Shown here piece by piece: positions 16,905 through 25,156 of a stretch of DNA of 64,000 nt; within the stretch, counting starts at the first letter, position 1, and the number at the start of each line of letters is the position of its first letter. Both the position numbers and the translations under genes were made by a program. The notes under the pieces are model-generated. The model saw nothing but the letters and a program-made list of their open reading frames with translations. It was not told where the DNA came from and searched no databases. The stretch comes from VXPQ01 sp965232485 (GTDB lineage: Bacteria > Bacteroidota > Rhodothermia > Rhodothermales > VXPQ01), in the NCBI GenBank assembly GCA_965232485.1, contig OZ246975.1, positions 620,001 through 684,000 on the forward strand. Direction: 5' to 3'.

Positions 16905-17062
16905 TTCCGTATGCGCCTGAGAAATCAGCGAGCACGGAAGATGGAGCGTCGGGGAAATCGCGAAAAGAGCAAAACCCATGCGGGGGAAACGCGCAGGAAG
17001 ATGCATCGCGCGGGATACAAAGAGACGCACCGACCGAAGGACAAGAAAAAGGGGCGAAACAA

Positions 17063-17962
17063 ATGAAACAGGAAACATCCGATGCGACAGGGACGCCGGA
17101 AAGCGTAGCCCCGCCAAATGTCGCCGCCAAACAGGAAGCCCCATGCGAAATGCAGGCAAAAGAAACAGGCCGAACGCAGGCCGAGGCGCAAGGAGAACAA
17201 TTGCGCGCGGATATTCTGAACGCCGCCGCCGCACTGTTTGGGGCAGAGGGATATCTGGCCGTATCCGTGGACGCTATTTCCCGCGAGGCGGGCGTGGCGA
17301 AACGCACGCTATACCGGTATTTCAAATCCAAGGACGAACTCGTGCTCGAGTACCTCGGCATAGAAGCGGCCGAGGTCCTGCACTGGCTTCGCAAAAGCAC
17401 GGAAAGCGCACGGACTCCCCTGAAAAAAATCAAGGCGTTTTTCTCCGCCCTGGCCGAACGCACGGCTTCGCCCCGCTGCCGGGGCTGCCCGTTCCAGATG
17501 GCCTTGAGCGAATATCCCGAGGCGGACCATGCGGCGAACCGGCTTGCCCGACGGCATAAGGAAGCCATCCGCGCCGAATTGCAAAAATGGAGCGCCGACG
17601 CCGGTTTTCGGGACATTGCCGGGACCGTCCACCGCCTGTATGTACTGATGGAAGGAGCCTGGGCCTGCGCTCGCCTGCGCGGAACGTCGCTCGAACAAGT
17701 TCCGGTCGAGCATCGGGTTGCGGCGCTGCGCCACGCCGTGGTGCTGCTGACGAGCGGCGCGCTCTATGCGGAAACGCTGGCCGCCTCTCCCCCTTCCTCG
17801 CGGACGCGCATTTACCGATCCGGCCGCTCGGGCGGAACAGGCCGGACGGACGGACCGGAACACCCCGAAGAAACCGACGAAGGAGCATCCCTCGACGCCG
17901 GAACGCTTTCCCTCTTCGGATATCCCCCGCCTTCCGGGCCGGGATCCCGAACGCGGGATTAA
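17063..17962 (+). CDS. TetR/AcrR-family transcriptional regulator
   Basis: 299 residues. After a polar Glu/Ala-rich leader of about 45 residues, a TetR HTH is clear: LRADILNAAAALFGAEGY, then VDAISREAGVAKRTLYRYFKSKDELVLEYL (about 50-97). The ligand domain includes CRGCPFQMALSEYPEADH, a Cys-containing motif common in one TetR subgroup, and ends near residue 235. The last 60 residues are Pro/Gly/Ser/Arg-rich and probably disordered. It is longer than typical TetR proteins (190-220). A ribosome site AAGGGGCG precedes the ATG. The palindrome array upstream is its likely operator. No divergent target gene is adjacent, so the regulated function is unknown. Confidence 0.88.
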   Translation: MKQETSDATGTPESVAPPNVAAKQEAPCEMQAKETGRTQAEAQGEQLRADILNAAAALFGAEGYLAVSVDAISREAGVAKRTLYRYFKSKDELVLEYLGIEAAEVLHWLRKSTESARTPLKKIKAFFSALAERTASPRCRGCPFQMALSEYPEADHAANRLARRHKEAIRAELQKWSADAGFRDIAGTVHRLYVLMEGAWACARLRGTSLEQVPVEHRVAALRHAVVLLTSGALYAETLAASPPSSRTRIYRSGRSGGTGRTDGPEHPEETDEGASLDAGTLSLFGYPPPSGPGSRTRD

Positions 17963-18338
17963 TTGTCCGCTCCGCACTGCGCCGCGCCCATACGCCCCCT
18001 GTATTCATCCACCCTCTTCCAAATCATTTCCCCCCACCCCCGGCTATCGCCCCGGTCGTCCCCTGCTCTTCGAGTGAAGGGGATTGACCGGCGGCGGTCG
18101 CCTCTGGCCGCAGGAACAGCCTTGCAGCCGCGCGCCCCGGGAAACAGATTGCAAAGTCCCTGAGGACGCACTGATTAAGGATGCGCTTTTTTCCGCCGCG
18201 CCGGGCCCGGGATACGCCTGCCGCCTCATGGCCCGCCGCGCGTTTACGTTGTGGGCAACAGACGCCACAGGAGCATAAACCGGCAAACCGCGCAATCCCG
18301 GAAAACAGGCCGAGGGCGAGACGCCCACGCTCCCGGGA
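17963..18338. other. Gene-free convergent intergenic region with REP-like segment
   Basis: No gene is seen. At about 18160-18186, GAGGACGCACTGATTAAGG resembles the IS5-type ends. Positions 18240-18335 include the GC-rich inverted segments GGGCGAGACGCCCACGCTCC that resemble extragenic palindromic repeats. Confidence 0.45.
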
Positions 18339-20357
18339 TCATGCCTTGGCGCTGTCGCCTCCCCTGAGGCATTCCCCATCCGCCCGCTCCACCACAAAAA
18401 GCGATTGCCGATCCACGCATCGGAGCGTACGTTCTTCGCGCGCCACCCGGAGGCCCATCTCGCGAAAACAATCCAGCCAGCCCTCATGGGTCCGAAAGCG
18501 CAACGGCCCCTCCTGCATAGGTACAGGGCCTTCCGACCGAAGGCGGTTCGCCAGGCGATCCAGCACGCGAAGCAAGGCGCGCTCCCATCCCCATGCATAG
18601 GTCGATTCGAGAATCGCTACGCGCCGGCCCACCCGCAGGGCTTCCTGGAGCAAAGCGTCCGGGCGGTCGGCATGGTGCAGGACAAATATCAGGAGGACTG
18701 CGTCGAACGAGTCGGAAGCGTAGGGCAAGCGCCGCCCATCGTATACGTCCAGCGGAAGCGATGTCCTGTTCCGGTCCGCGATATCCGCCAATTGCACCTG
18801 CGCCCCAAGGCGTTTCGCCACGTTCGCTCCGACGTGCCCTTCCGCGGCGCCCACATCAAGCACCGCGCGGGATCCCTCCAGAAAACGCGCCACGCGGGCG
18901 GCCTTGCGGGCAGCGCGTCCCCGCACCAACAGGTCCGTAAGCGGACGACGATAACGCCATGCCGCCAGCGCGGTCCATCCTCCCCATCCCATCCAGACCC
19001 ATACCCAGTAGGGCCCGCCCGTATAGAGCAAATAGGTCCCCAGCGAGCACAGGGACAACCCGTACCAATGCCATGCAGGGCGTTTCGCAGGCGCGGCGAG
19101 CATAAGCACGCCCAGCAAATACCACGGATGCACGGTGGCGGCGCATACGATAAATCCGCCCGCCGCCCAAACAAACAGGGGACGCAGGGGGCCGTCTTCC
19201 CGCAAAATATCTTGCGAACCCGCCCAGGCTTTCCAGCCGTTTCCGGCCGGTTTCTTGCGCTGTACATAGAGCGCGCCCAGCCCAGCCAAATACGCCGCTG
19301 CGAGCATTGGGCCAAGCATCTTGCCCAAGTCCAATCCCGTCAAAAGCATCAAAAAATACTTCAAGCAATAGTATAATCCAGCATTGAATTCAAAAAGGCG
19401 CACATAGAGATAAAGGGATGAACCCATGTTTTGCATTAGATCCGTTATTTCGAAATGCAAGAACGGCAATGCAGGCAGAAGCGCCGTGCAGAGGCTCGCC
19501 GCCACGCTCTTCCAGCCGAAGCGGCGCCAAAGAAAAGGAAGCAGCAGGAACGGGTACAGTTTGACTCCGCCTGCGCAGGCCAGCCAGACGGACGCCCGAA
19601 TGCTCCGCTCCTTCCCCAGCGCATGCAGCGCCAGCGCCAGAAACAGAACCATCGCCGCTTCGCCGTGCCCCTGGCCGGCCCCGGCCAGCACGACCGCCGG
19701 GTTCCATGCGTAGATCAGCAATTGCCGCGGAGCCAGCATGCGTCCCAACACCAGCACCGCCCCGAATTCGAGGAGCGCCAGAATCCCCTTGACGACGAAC
19801 CAGGAAACAAGCCAGCCCTGGTCGTAGAAGGCCGCGCCGATGCGAAAAACGAGCTGGGAGACTGGCGGGTATACCGTGTGCAGGCTTCGCGAATTGAGTT
19901 CGTCGTAAATGGGTTCGTCGCGCAGGGCTTCCAGTTCCGGGCTGTCCGGCGCATGGAGATAGGGATTATGCCCTTCGGCCTGCACGAGGCCGTCCCATAC
20001 ATACCGGTAGGCGTCGTCGGAAAGGGTCGGGGGCAGCCAGAATACGACCAGCCGGAAAAAGAGGGCCAGGCCAATCACGACAGGCATGGAGACGTCTCCC
20101 CGTTTCCAGACGAGGACGCAAAGCGCGCCCGCAGCCAGCGCCGCCGCGACAAAGGCCCCGCGGGTTTCCGGCGCAGCGGCCCACCACGCCATGCCGCCCA
20201 TGGCGAGGGTCAGCAACCCCAGCAGGGCCAGTGTTCGGCCCGAGGGCTTATGGATGCGCTGATTACGTCCGCAAAGCTCAGAGGCTGCGAAGGACGCGTC
20301 GCGTCCGCAACGCCCCGAAACCGCAATGTTGTCCGCCGGTTTCAACGATGCAGCCAT
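18339..20357 (-). CDS. Membrane glycosyltransferase fused to SAM-dependent methyltransferase
   Basis: 672 residues in one frame. The first about 450 hold 10 or more hydrophobic helices with PPTLSDDAYRYVWDGLVQAEGHNPY, a lumenal DD/E loop typical of GT-C polyprenyl-phosphate-sugar mannosyl/arabinosyl-type transferases, and YPPVSQLVFRIG. The last about 200 are a class I methyltransferase: motif I VLDVGAAEGHVGANVA, then QLADIADRN and the VLLIFVLHHADRP strand. Two enzymes that would act in one surface-glycan or lipid pathway are thus joined. The annotated ATG and the first roughly 36 residues are encoded by the IS5-end element at 20250-20420. The original start may have been lost or may be a non-ATG codon after it. 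Confidence 0.8.
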   Translation of the reverse strand: MAASLKPADNIAVSGRCGRDASFAASELCGRNQRIHKPSGRTLALLGLLTLAMGGMAWWAAAPETRGAFVAAALAAGALCVLVWKRGDVSMPVVIGLALFFRLVVFWLPPTLSDDAYRYVWDGLVQAEGHNPYLHAPDSPELEALRDEPIYDELNSRSLHTVYPPVSQLVFRIGAAFYDQGWLVSWFVVKGILALLEFGAVLVLGRMLAPRQLLIYAWNPAVVLAGAGQGHGEAAMVLFLALALHALGKERSIRASVWLACAGGVKLYPFLLLPFLWRRFGWKSVAASLCTALLPALPFLHFEITDLMQNMGSSLYLYVRLFEFNAGLYYCLKYFLMLLTGLDLGKMLGPMLAAAYLAGLGALYVQRKKPAGNGWKAWAGSQDILREDGPLRPLFVWAAGGFIVCAATVHPWYLLGVLMLAAPAKRPAWHWYGLSLCSLGTYLLYTGGPYWVWVWMGWGGWTALAAWRYRRPLTDLLVRGRAARKAARVARFLEGSRAVLDVGAAEGHVGANVAKRLGAQVQLADIADRNRTSLPLDVYDGRRLPYASDSFDAVLLIFVLHHADRPDALLQEALRVGRRVAILESTYAWGWERALLRVLDRLANRLRSEGPVPMQEGPLRFRTHEGWLDCFREMGLRVAREERTLRCVDRQSLFVVERADGECLRGGDSAKA

Positions 20358-20420
20358 GATGTCCTGCGCGCACGAACGTCGTGACGGGCTGAGCGAAGCG
20401 GTTCTGATCAGCGTATCCCT
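20250..20420. mobile_element. IS5-end MITE, copy B
   Basis: Ends: TGGATGCGCTGATTACGTCC on the left and TTCTGATCAGCGTATCCCT on the right. The interior matches copy A (CCGCAATGTTGTCCGCCGGT, TTTCAACGATGCA, GCTGAGCGAAGCGGTT), and the first 45 bp match copy C at 52781. About 170 bp, non-coding by origin. It overlaps the N-terminal codons of the gene on its left and the stop codon of the gene on its right. Confidence 0.8.
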
Positions 20421-20842
20421 TGCCCGGCGTCAAAAACGAGACGCACCTTCCTGCCGTCATTCTCGAACGTGACCTGGTCCGCCATGGATTGCATGAAAAG
20501 CAGGCCGCGCCCCCCCTCCAGCAACAGATTTTCGCAAGCCCGCGGATCGGCAGAGGTTTCCGGGTTGAACCCTTGCCCCTCGTCCTCTACGGTCACCTCA
20601 ATCCGTTCGCCCTCCGCCTGCACCCGGAAATGCACCTTTTTGGCCGGATCGAACCGATTCCCGTGCTCGATGGCGTTGGTGACGGCTTCCGCGGTCAGGA
20701 GTACGATGCGGTAGGCCAGTTCTTCGTCAGCCACGCGACCCGTCAGGAAGGCTTCCGTTTCCGGAACGATTCGTTCGATGCTTGCGCGGTCGCTCGCAAG
20801 CGTCCGTTCCATGATGTCCGCAGTGGGCGGTTTGTCGCGCAT
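20408..20842 (-). CDS. Anti-sigma factor-type ATP-binding kinase (RsbW-like)
   Basis: 144 residues from the ATG at 20842; an open frame runs further up inside the preceding gene without family sequence. GHKL ATPase motifs are present: N box LLTAEAVTNAIEHGN, G1 VEDEGQGFNP, and G2 GGRGLLFMQSMADQV. This is a serine/threonine kinase of the RsbW/SpoIIAB type, which normally binds a sigma factor or phosphorylates an STAS anti-anti-sigma partner; neither partner is adjacent. It starts 4 bp after the glycosyltransferase stop (translational coupling). Its last residues GIR and the TGA stop are read from the end of the MITE. Confidence 0.85.
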   Translation of the reverse strand: MRDKPPTADIMERTLASDRASIERIVPETEAFLTGRVADEELAYRIVLLTAEAVTNAIEHGNRFDPAKKVHFRVQAEGERIEVTVEDEGQGFNPETSADPRACENLLLEGGRGLLFMQSMADQVTFENDGRKVRLVFDAGQGIR

Positions 20843-20846
20843 GACG

Positions 20847-22211
20847 TCAGTGGCTATTCGCTCGTCCTGTAATATCGTTAAAAATATCGGCCAGCGCACC
20901 GGCAAGGCGCCTGCGGTCGAATTGGGCTGCATAAGCCGGATCGGGTTGCGGAAGGCGGCCCGCGCGCCACGCTTCATAGTATTGTTCAATCGCGTCGGCG
21001 ATGGTTTCCGGCGCAGCGTCCGGCTCCACGATGCGCGCCGCGCCGTATCGCCGGAGCGCCTCGCGCGCGACGCCTTCCGGCACAAGGCCCAGCACCGGTT
21101 TGCGGGCGCCGAAATATTCGTACAGTTTGCCGGTCCATATCCGGTCGGCGCCGGGCGCGCGTCCGATGGTCATCCACAGGACGTCCGCCGCAAGGAGGGC
21201 GTTCGCCGCGTCCCGATGCGGAAGGTATCCTGCATACTGCGCCATATCCCCGATGCGCAGTCGCTCAATGAGGCGCTGCGCCGACGCCGGCAACAAGCCC
21301 GCAAAGACGGCGCGCAGGCGGTTGCGGAGCGCCGGCTTTCTTGCGGCCAGCGCCGCAAGGCCCCGCAGGAAAGGCTCCGGCGATTGCGCATGGTAGAACA
21401 CGCCGCTGTACAGGAGCGTGAACCTATTCGGATCCGCATCCAGACCCGGAATGCACGGCGTATCCGGCATGCCCGCCGCGCCCGTAAAATCTTCGGGATC
21501 GTAGCCCTGCGGTATGATTTGTATGTTGCGGGCGGCCGGGGCGTCCGGGTGCCGCCCTGCGAGGCTGTCCCGAATAGCGTCGCCGATGACGATCGCCCGG
21601 TCCGCCGCGCGGAGGACGCGGCCTTCGAGCCGGGTCGATAGCGCCCGGTGCCACGGGGTCGGGTAGACGTGGCGTGGATTCCCCACCCAATCGTCCCGAA
21701 AATCAAGGACCAGCGGCAAGCCGGTTTTGCGGGCGAGGCGGGCGGCGGCCAGGTGCGATGCGTACGGCGGGGCGGAAGAATAGATCAGGTCGCACGGGGT
21801 TTCCCGCAGCGCGGCGCGCGCCTGTCCAAGGGCGGGACGAATCCACCCTACCTTGTTGTCGGGCACGAAGACCCATTGACTGAGCGCAGACAGGCCCTGC
21901 CGTACGGATTCCCGGGGCATCTGCACCACCGCGCGCTTGCCAAACAGGAGCGTAGGGTCCCAGGACCGGGCGCGCCGAATCGCTACGCCCGCCTCCTCAA
22001 CCTCCCGAAGCAGGCTGTCGTCGTAGGCGAAATAGCCATGCGGACGGCAGGTAACAACCGTAGATTCCCAGCCGTACCGGGGCAGGTATTTCAGGAATTT
22101 GGCCGTCCGCTGAACGCCGCTCAGGCCCATGGGCGGAAAATACCAGGCGAAAACGAGCGCCCGTCGCGCTTGCCGTCGGGTCGAGGGAGATGTCGCGTTC
22201 GATCGGTTCAT
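20847..22211 (-). CDS. Family 4-like glycosyltransferase
   Basis: 454 residues with a GT-B fold. The N-terminal domain begins ALVFAWYFPPMGLSGVQRTAKFLK, the usual GT4 opening with a Gly-rich loop for the acceptor side. The C-terminal nucleotide-sugar side has LLYSGVFYHAQSPEPFLRGL, AQYAGYLPHRDA, and the E-x7-E-like DRIWTGKLYEYFGARKPVLG. It would transfer a sugar from a nucleotide donor to a cell-surface glycan or lipid at the cytoplasmic face. It is transcribed with the RsbW-like gene and the fused GT-C/methyltransferase downstream, a small surface-glycan cluster. Confidence 0.88.
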   Translation of the reverse strand: MNRSNATSPSTRRQARRALVFAWYFPPMGLSGVQRTAKFLKYLPRYGWESTVVTCRPHGYFAYDDSLLREVEEAGVAIRRARSWDPTLLFGKRAVVQMPRESVRQGLSALSQWVFVPDNKVGWIRPALGQARAALRETPCDLIYSSAPPYASHLAAARLARKTGLPLVLDFRDDWVGNPRHVYPTPWHRALSTRLEGRVLRAADRAIVIGDAIRDSLAGRHPDAPAARNIQIIPQGYDPEDFTGAAGMPDTPCIPGLDADPNRFTLLYSGVFYHAQSPEPFLRGLAALAARKPALRNRLRAVFAGLLPASAQRLIERLRIGDMAQYAGYLPHRDAANALLAADVLWMTIGRAPGADRIWTGKLYEYFGARKPVLGLVPEGVAREALRRYGAARIVEPDAAPETIADAIEQYYEAWRAGRLPQPDPAYAAQFDRRRLAGALADIFNDITGRANSH

Positions 22212-22286
22212 GCCATATATTTCGCGCCTGCCGATCCTGTGAACGCCGTAGGGACTTTTCGGGTTCGGAAGCGTTTAGCCTGTGTT

Positions 22287-22320
22287 TAAGGATGCTCTGC
22301 GATCAAGTCCGCAACGATCC
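22287..22320. repeat. IS5-type end fragment (element E)
   Basis: AAGGATGCTCTGCGATCAAG followed by TCCGCAACGATCC resembles the left end of the MITE family, in the leader of glnS. Confidence 0.45.
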
Positions 22321-22341
22321 GACGGCGGGCCTTGCCCGATC

Positions 22342-24750
22342 ATGACAAAAACCGAATCGCCCACTTCCTTGTCCCCAGCTGCCGATGCGCCCGAATCAGG
22401 GTCGCATTTCATTCAGGAGATTATTGAAAACGACCTGCGCAAAGATACGTACGGGGGGCGGGTCGCGACGCGGTTCCCTCCCGAGCCGAACGGATATTTG
22501 CACATCGGGCACGCCAAATCCATCTGCCTGAATTTCGGGATAGCGGAGGATTTCGGGGGGACGTGCAACCTCCGGTTCGACGACACCAACCCCGAAACGG
22601 AAGACGTCGAATACGTCGAATCCATCAAGCAGGACGTACGCTGGCTGGGTTTCGACTGGGACGACCGGGAATACTACGCATCGGATTATTTCGATCAGCT
22701 GTATGCCTTTGCAGAGCATCTGATCCGGGCGGGCCACGCCTATGTGGACAGTCAGGACGAGGCGGCTATTCGGGCGACGCGGGGCACGGTGACGGAGCCG
22801 GGCCGGGAAAGCCCGTACCGAAACCGGTCCCGGGAAGAAAATCTGGACCTTTTTCGCCGCATGAGGCGCGGCGAATTCGAGGATGGAGAACATGTCCTGC
22901 GCGCCCGGGGCGATATGGCGTCTCCCAATATGAAGATGCGCGACCCTCTGCTCTACCGGATTCGCCATGCACATCATTACCGCTCCGGAGATGCGTGGCC
23001 CATCTATCCGATGTACGACTTCGCGCACCCCCTTTCGGATGCGCTGGAAGGCGTCACGCACTCCTTGTGCACGCTCGAATTCGACAACAATCGGGAGTTG
23101 TACGACTGGCTCGTGGACCGGTGCGTGGAGGCGCCGCGCCCCCGGCAGTACGAATTTGCGCGGCTCAACCTCGATTATACGGTGATGAGCAAGCGCAAAT
23201 TGCGGCGGCTGGTCGAGGAAGGGCATGTGACGGGCTGGAGCGACCCCCGGATGCCGACGCTCGCCGGATTGCGACGCCGGGGCGTTCCGCCGGAAGCAAT
23301 TCGGGCCTTTTGCGCGGAAATCGGGGTGGCGAGGGCGGATAACCGCATCGGAGTCGACCTGCTGGATTACGCCATTCGGAACGAACTGAATTTCAACGCG
23401 CCGCGCGTCATGTGCGTGCTGCGCCCATTGAAAGTGACCCTCCTCAACTATCCCCCCGACCAGGAGGAAGAACTGGACGCGCCCTTGTGGCCGCATGACG
23501 TGCCGCGCGAGGGATCGCGGACGGTTCCGTTCGGGCGAGAACTCTACATCGACCGGAACGATTTTCGGGAAAAGCCGCCCAGAAACTATTATCGACTGGC
23601 GCCGGGTCGGGAAGTGCGCCTGCGGTACGCCTGCGTGATCCGGTGCGAGGAGGTCGTGCGCAACGAGGCGGGAGAGGTCGTCGAATTGCGCTGTACGTAC
23701 GATCCGGAAACGCGCGGCGGCAAAGCCCCCGGCGGACGGAAAGTGCGCGGCGTCATTCACTGGGTCTCGGCGAGGCGGGCAATCCCCGTCGAAGCGCGGC
23801 TGTATGATCGGCTTTTCCGCGCGCCGGACCCGGAAGCCCGCGAAGAGCATTTCGCGGCCTGCCTGAACCCCGATTCGCTGGCGACGCTGCGGGACGCCCT
23901 GATTGAACCGAGCGTGGCGACGGACGCCGCTGCGCAGCGCTATCAGTTCGAACGGGAAGGGTATTTCTGGAGAGATCCGGAGGATTCGACGCCGGAGCGC
24001 CTCGTATTCAACCGGATCGTTCCGCTGCGGGATACCTGGGCGAAGATAGAGCGTAAGACGAGAGGCGAAAGTCAGCCGCCGGGGGCCGGTTCGGAAACCG
24101 CTCCAGAGATGCCGAAGAGACAGACTGCTTCCGCCCCCGCGCCTCAGATGACGCATGACGAACGGGTTGCAGCGCTTGCAACAGAGCAAGCCCGGCGTTA
24201 CACGTCAAACGTTGCCGTCATAATGGCCAGCGGCGCGTCCTCCGAGTTGGCGGAGAAACCGGCCCTGGAACTCGCGGAGCAACCTGCGGCGAACGATTAC
24301 TTCGACCGTACTCTCCGGGAACTGGACGATCCTGCCGCCTCGCATACGCTGGCCAAATGGATCCTCAACGCAGTGCCGCGTGAAATAATGGAGTCTATGG
24401 AAGGGGATTGCACATTGCCTCCCAATAAATTATCCCCTCTTGTAAAATTAATGCATGAAGGAATTATTTCTGCGCGGATTGGAAAAGAAGTGCAGGCAGA
24501 AATGATCGCGTCGGGCCAGGATCCCGATACGATCATTGAGAAAAAAGCATGGAAACAGATGGCGGATCCGGATGCGCTGGCGCCTGCCGTGGAAGAAACG
24601 CTGGATGCGTTCCCCGACAAGGTTGCAGCCTACAGGGCAGGCAAGAAAGGGCTTATGGGTTTCTTTATGGGGCAGGTGATGCAGCGCACCGGGGGTACGG
24701 CCAAGCCCGAACTGGCCCGGAAACTGCTTGACGAAAGGCTTGGGGAGTAA
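22342..24750 (+). CDS. glnS: Glutaminyl-tRNA synthetase with C-terminal YqeY domain
   Basis: 802 residues from the ATG at 22342, the start of a GlnRS-like N-terminus (HFIQEIIENDLRKDTYGGRV). Class I signatures are present: RFPPEPNGYLHIGHAKS (HIGH at 54-57) and VMSKRKL near 281. Catalytic and anticodon-binding beta-barrel regions are complete to about residue 570. After a Pro/Ala linker, residues about 650-802 form a GatB/YqeY domain (WILNAVPREIMESM, KLSPLVKLMHEGIISARIG, GKKGLMGFFMGQVMQRTGG), as known in Deinococcus GlnRS, where it aids tRNA binding. It charges tRNA-Gln. The YqeY part has a patch of visibly higher A+T (about 24380-24500). Confidence 0.96.
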   Translation: MTKTESPTSLSPAADAPESGSHFIQEIIENDLRKDTYGGRVATRFPPEPNGYLHIGHAKSICLNFGIAEDFGGTCNLRFDDTNPETEDVEYVESIKQDVRWLGFDWDDREYYASDYFDQLYAFAEHLIRAGHAYVDSQDEAAIRATRGTVTEPGRESPYRNRSREENLDLFRRMRRGEFEDGEHVLRARGDMASPNMKMRDPLLYRIRHAHHYRSGDAWPIYPMYDFAHPLSDALEGVTHSLCTLEFDNNRELYDWLVDRCVEAPRPRQYEFARLNLDYTVMSKRKLRRLVEEGHVTGWSDPRMPTLAGLRRRGVPPEAIRAFCAEIGVARADNRIGVDLLDYAIRNELNFNAPRVMCVLRPLKVTLLNYPPDQEEELDAPLWPHDVPREGSRTVPFGRELYIDRNDFREKPPRNYYRLAPGREVRLRYACVIRCEEVVRNEAGEVVELRCTYDPETRGGKAPGGRKVRGVIHWVSARRAIPVEARLYDRLFRAPDPEAREEHFAACLNPDSLATLRDALIEPSVATDAAAQRYQFEREGYFWRDPEDSTPERLVFNRIVPLRDTWAKIERKTRGESQPPGAGSETAPEMPKRQTASAPAPQMTHDERVAALATEQARRYTSNVAVIMASGASSELAEKPALELAEQPAANDYFDRTLRELDDPAASHTLAKWILNAVPREIMESMEGDCTLPPNKLSPLVKLMHEGIISARIGKEVQAEMIASGQDPDTIIEKKAWKQMADPDALAPAVEETLDAFPDKVAAYRAGKKGLMGFFMGQVMQRTGGTAKPELARKLLDERLGE

Positions 24751-24754
24751 GAGA

Positions 24755-25156
24755 TCACGCCCCCTCAGACGCGCCCGGACAAAAAAGCGCCGCCGCGGCG
24801 CCGGCCGGATCGCGAATCACGCAATAACTGCCCATGGCGCCCATGGATACGGGTCCTGCGATCACGGAGCCGCCCTGTTCGCGGCATGCGGCCATGCTTG
24901 CTTCGAGATCCTCGACCAGAATGTAGATGATCCACTGGGGGGGCAGGTCTGCATTGGCGCCCCGTGCATGGCACACCCCGGCTACCGCTTCCGTGTCGTC
25001 GCCCGGGGGAGACATACTGAAGTCGTCGTACTCCCCCATGCTTACAGGGGAGGCCTTCCAACCGGCCACTGCCTCGTAGAAATCCCGAACGGTTTCAGCG
25101 TTGGCGACGGTCAGGTCCATCCAGCCGATGGTCCCAAAGGCAGGCGGCTTAGTCAT
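24755..25156 (-). CDS. VOC-family (glyoxalase-like) protein
   Basis: 133 residues from MTKPPAFGTIGWMDLTV. It has two beta-alpha-beta-beta-beta halves, the first with DLTVANAETVRDFYEAVAGW and the second with YILVEDLEASMAACREQGG and GSYCVIRDPAGAAAALF, the classic vicinal oxygen chelate pattern. The usual metal ligands are not all obvious, so it may be a substrate-binding rather than catalytic member. The start overlaps the 3' end of the glycosylasparaginase gene by 8 bp, so they are co-transcribed. Confidence 0.88.
   Translation of the reverse strand: MTKPPAFGTIGWMDLTVANAETVRDFYEAVAGWKASPVSMGEYDDFSMSPPGDDTEAVAGVCHARGANADLPPQWIIYILVEDLEASMAACREQGGSVIAGPVSMGAMGSYCVIRDPAGAAAALFCPGASEGA

Noticed and set aside
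20408..21085. Longer RsbW-like frame
   Set aside because: The upstream part overlaps the glycosyltransferase and has no family similarity; ATG 20842 is well placed.
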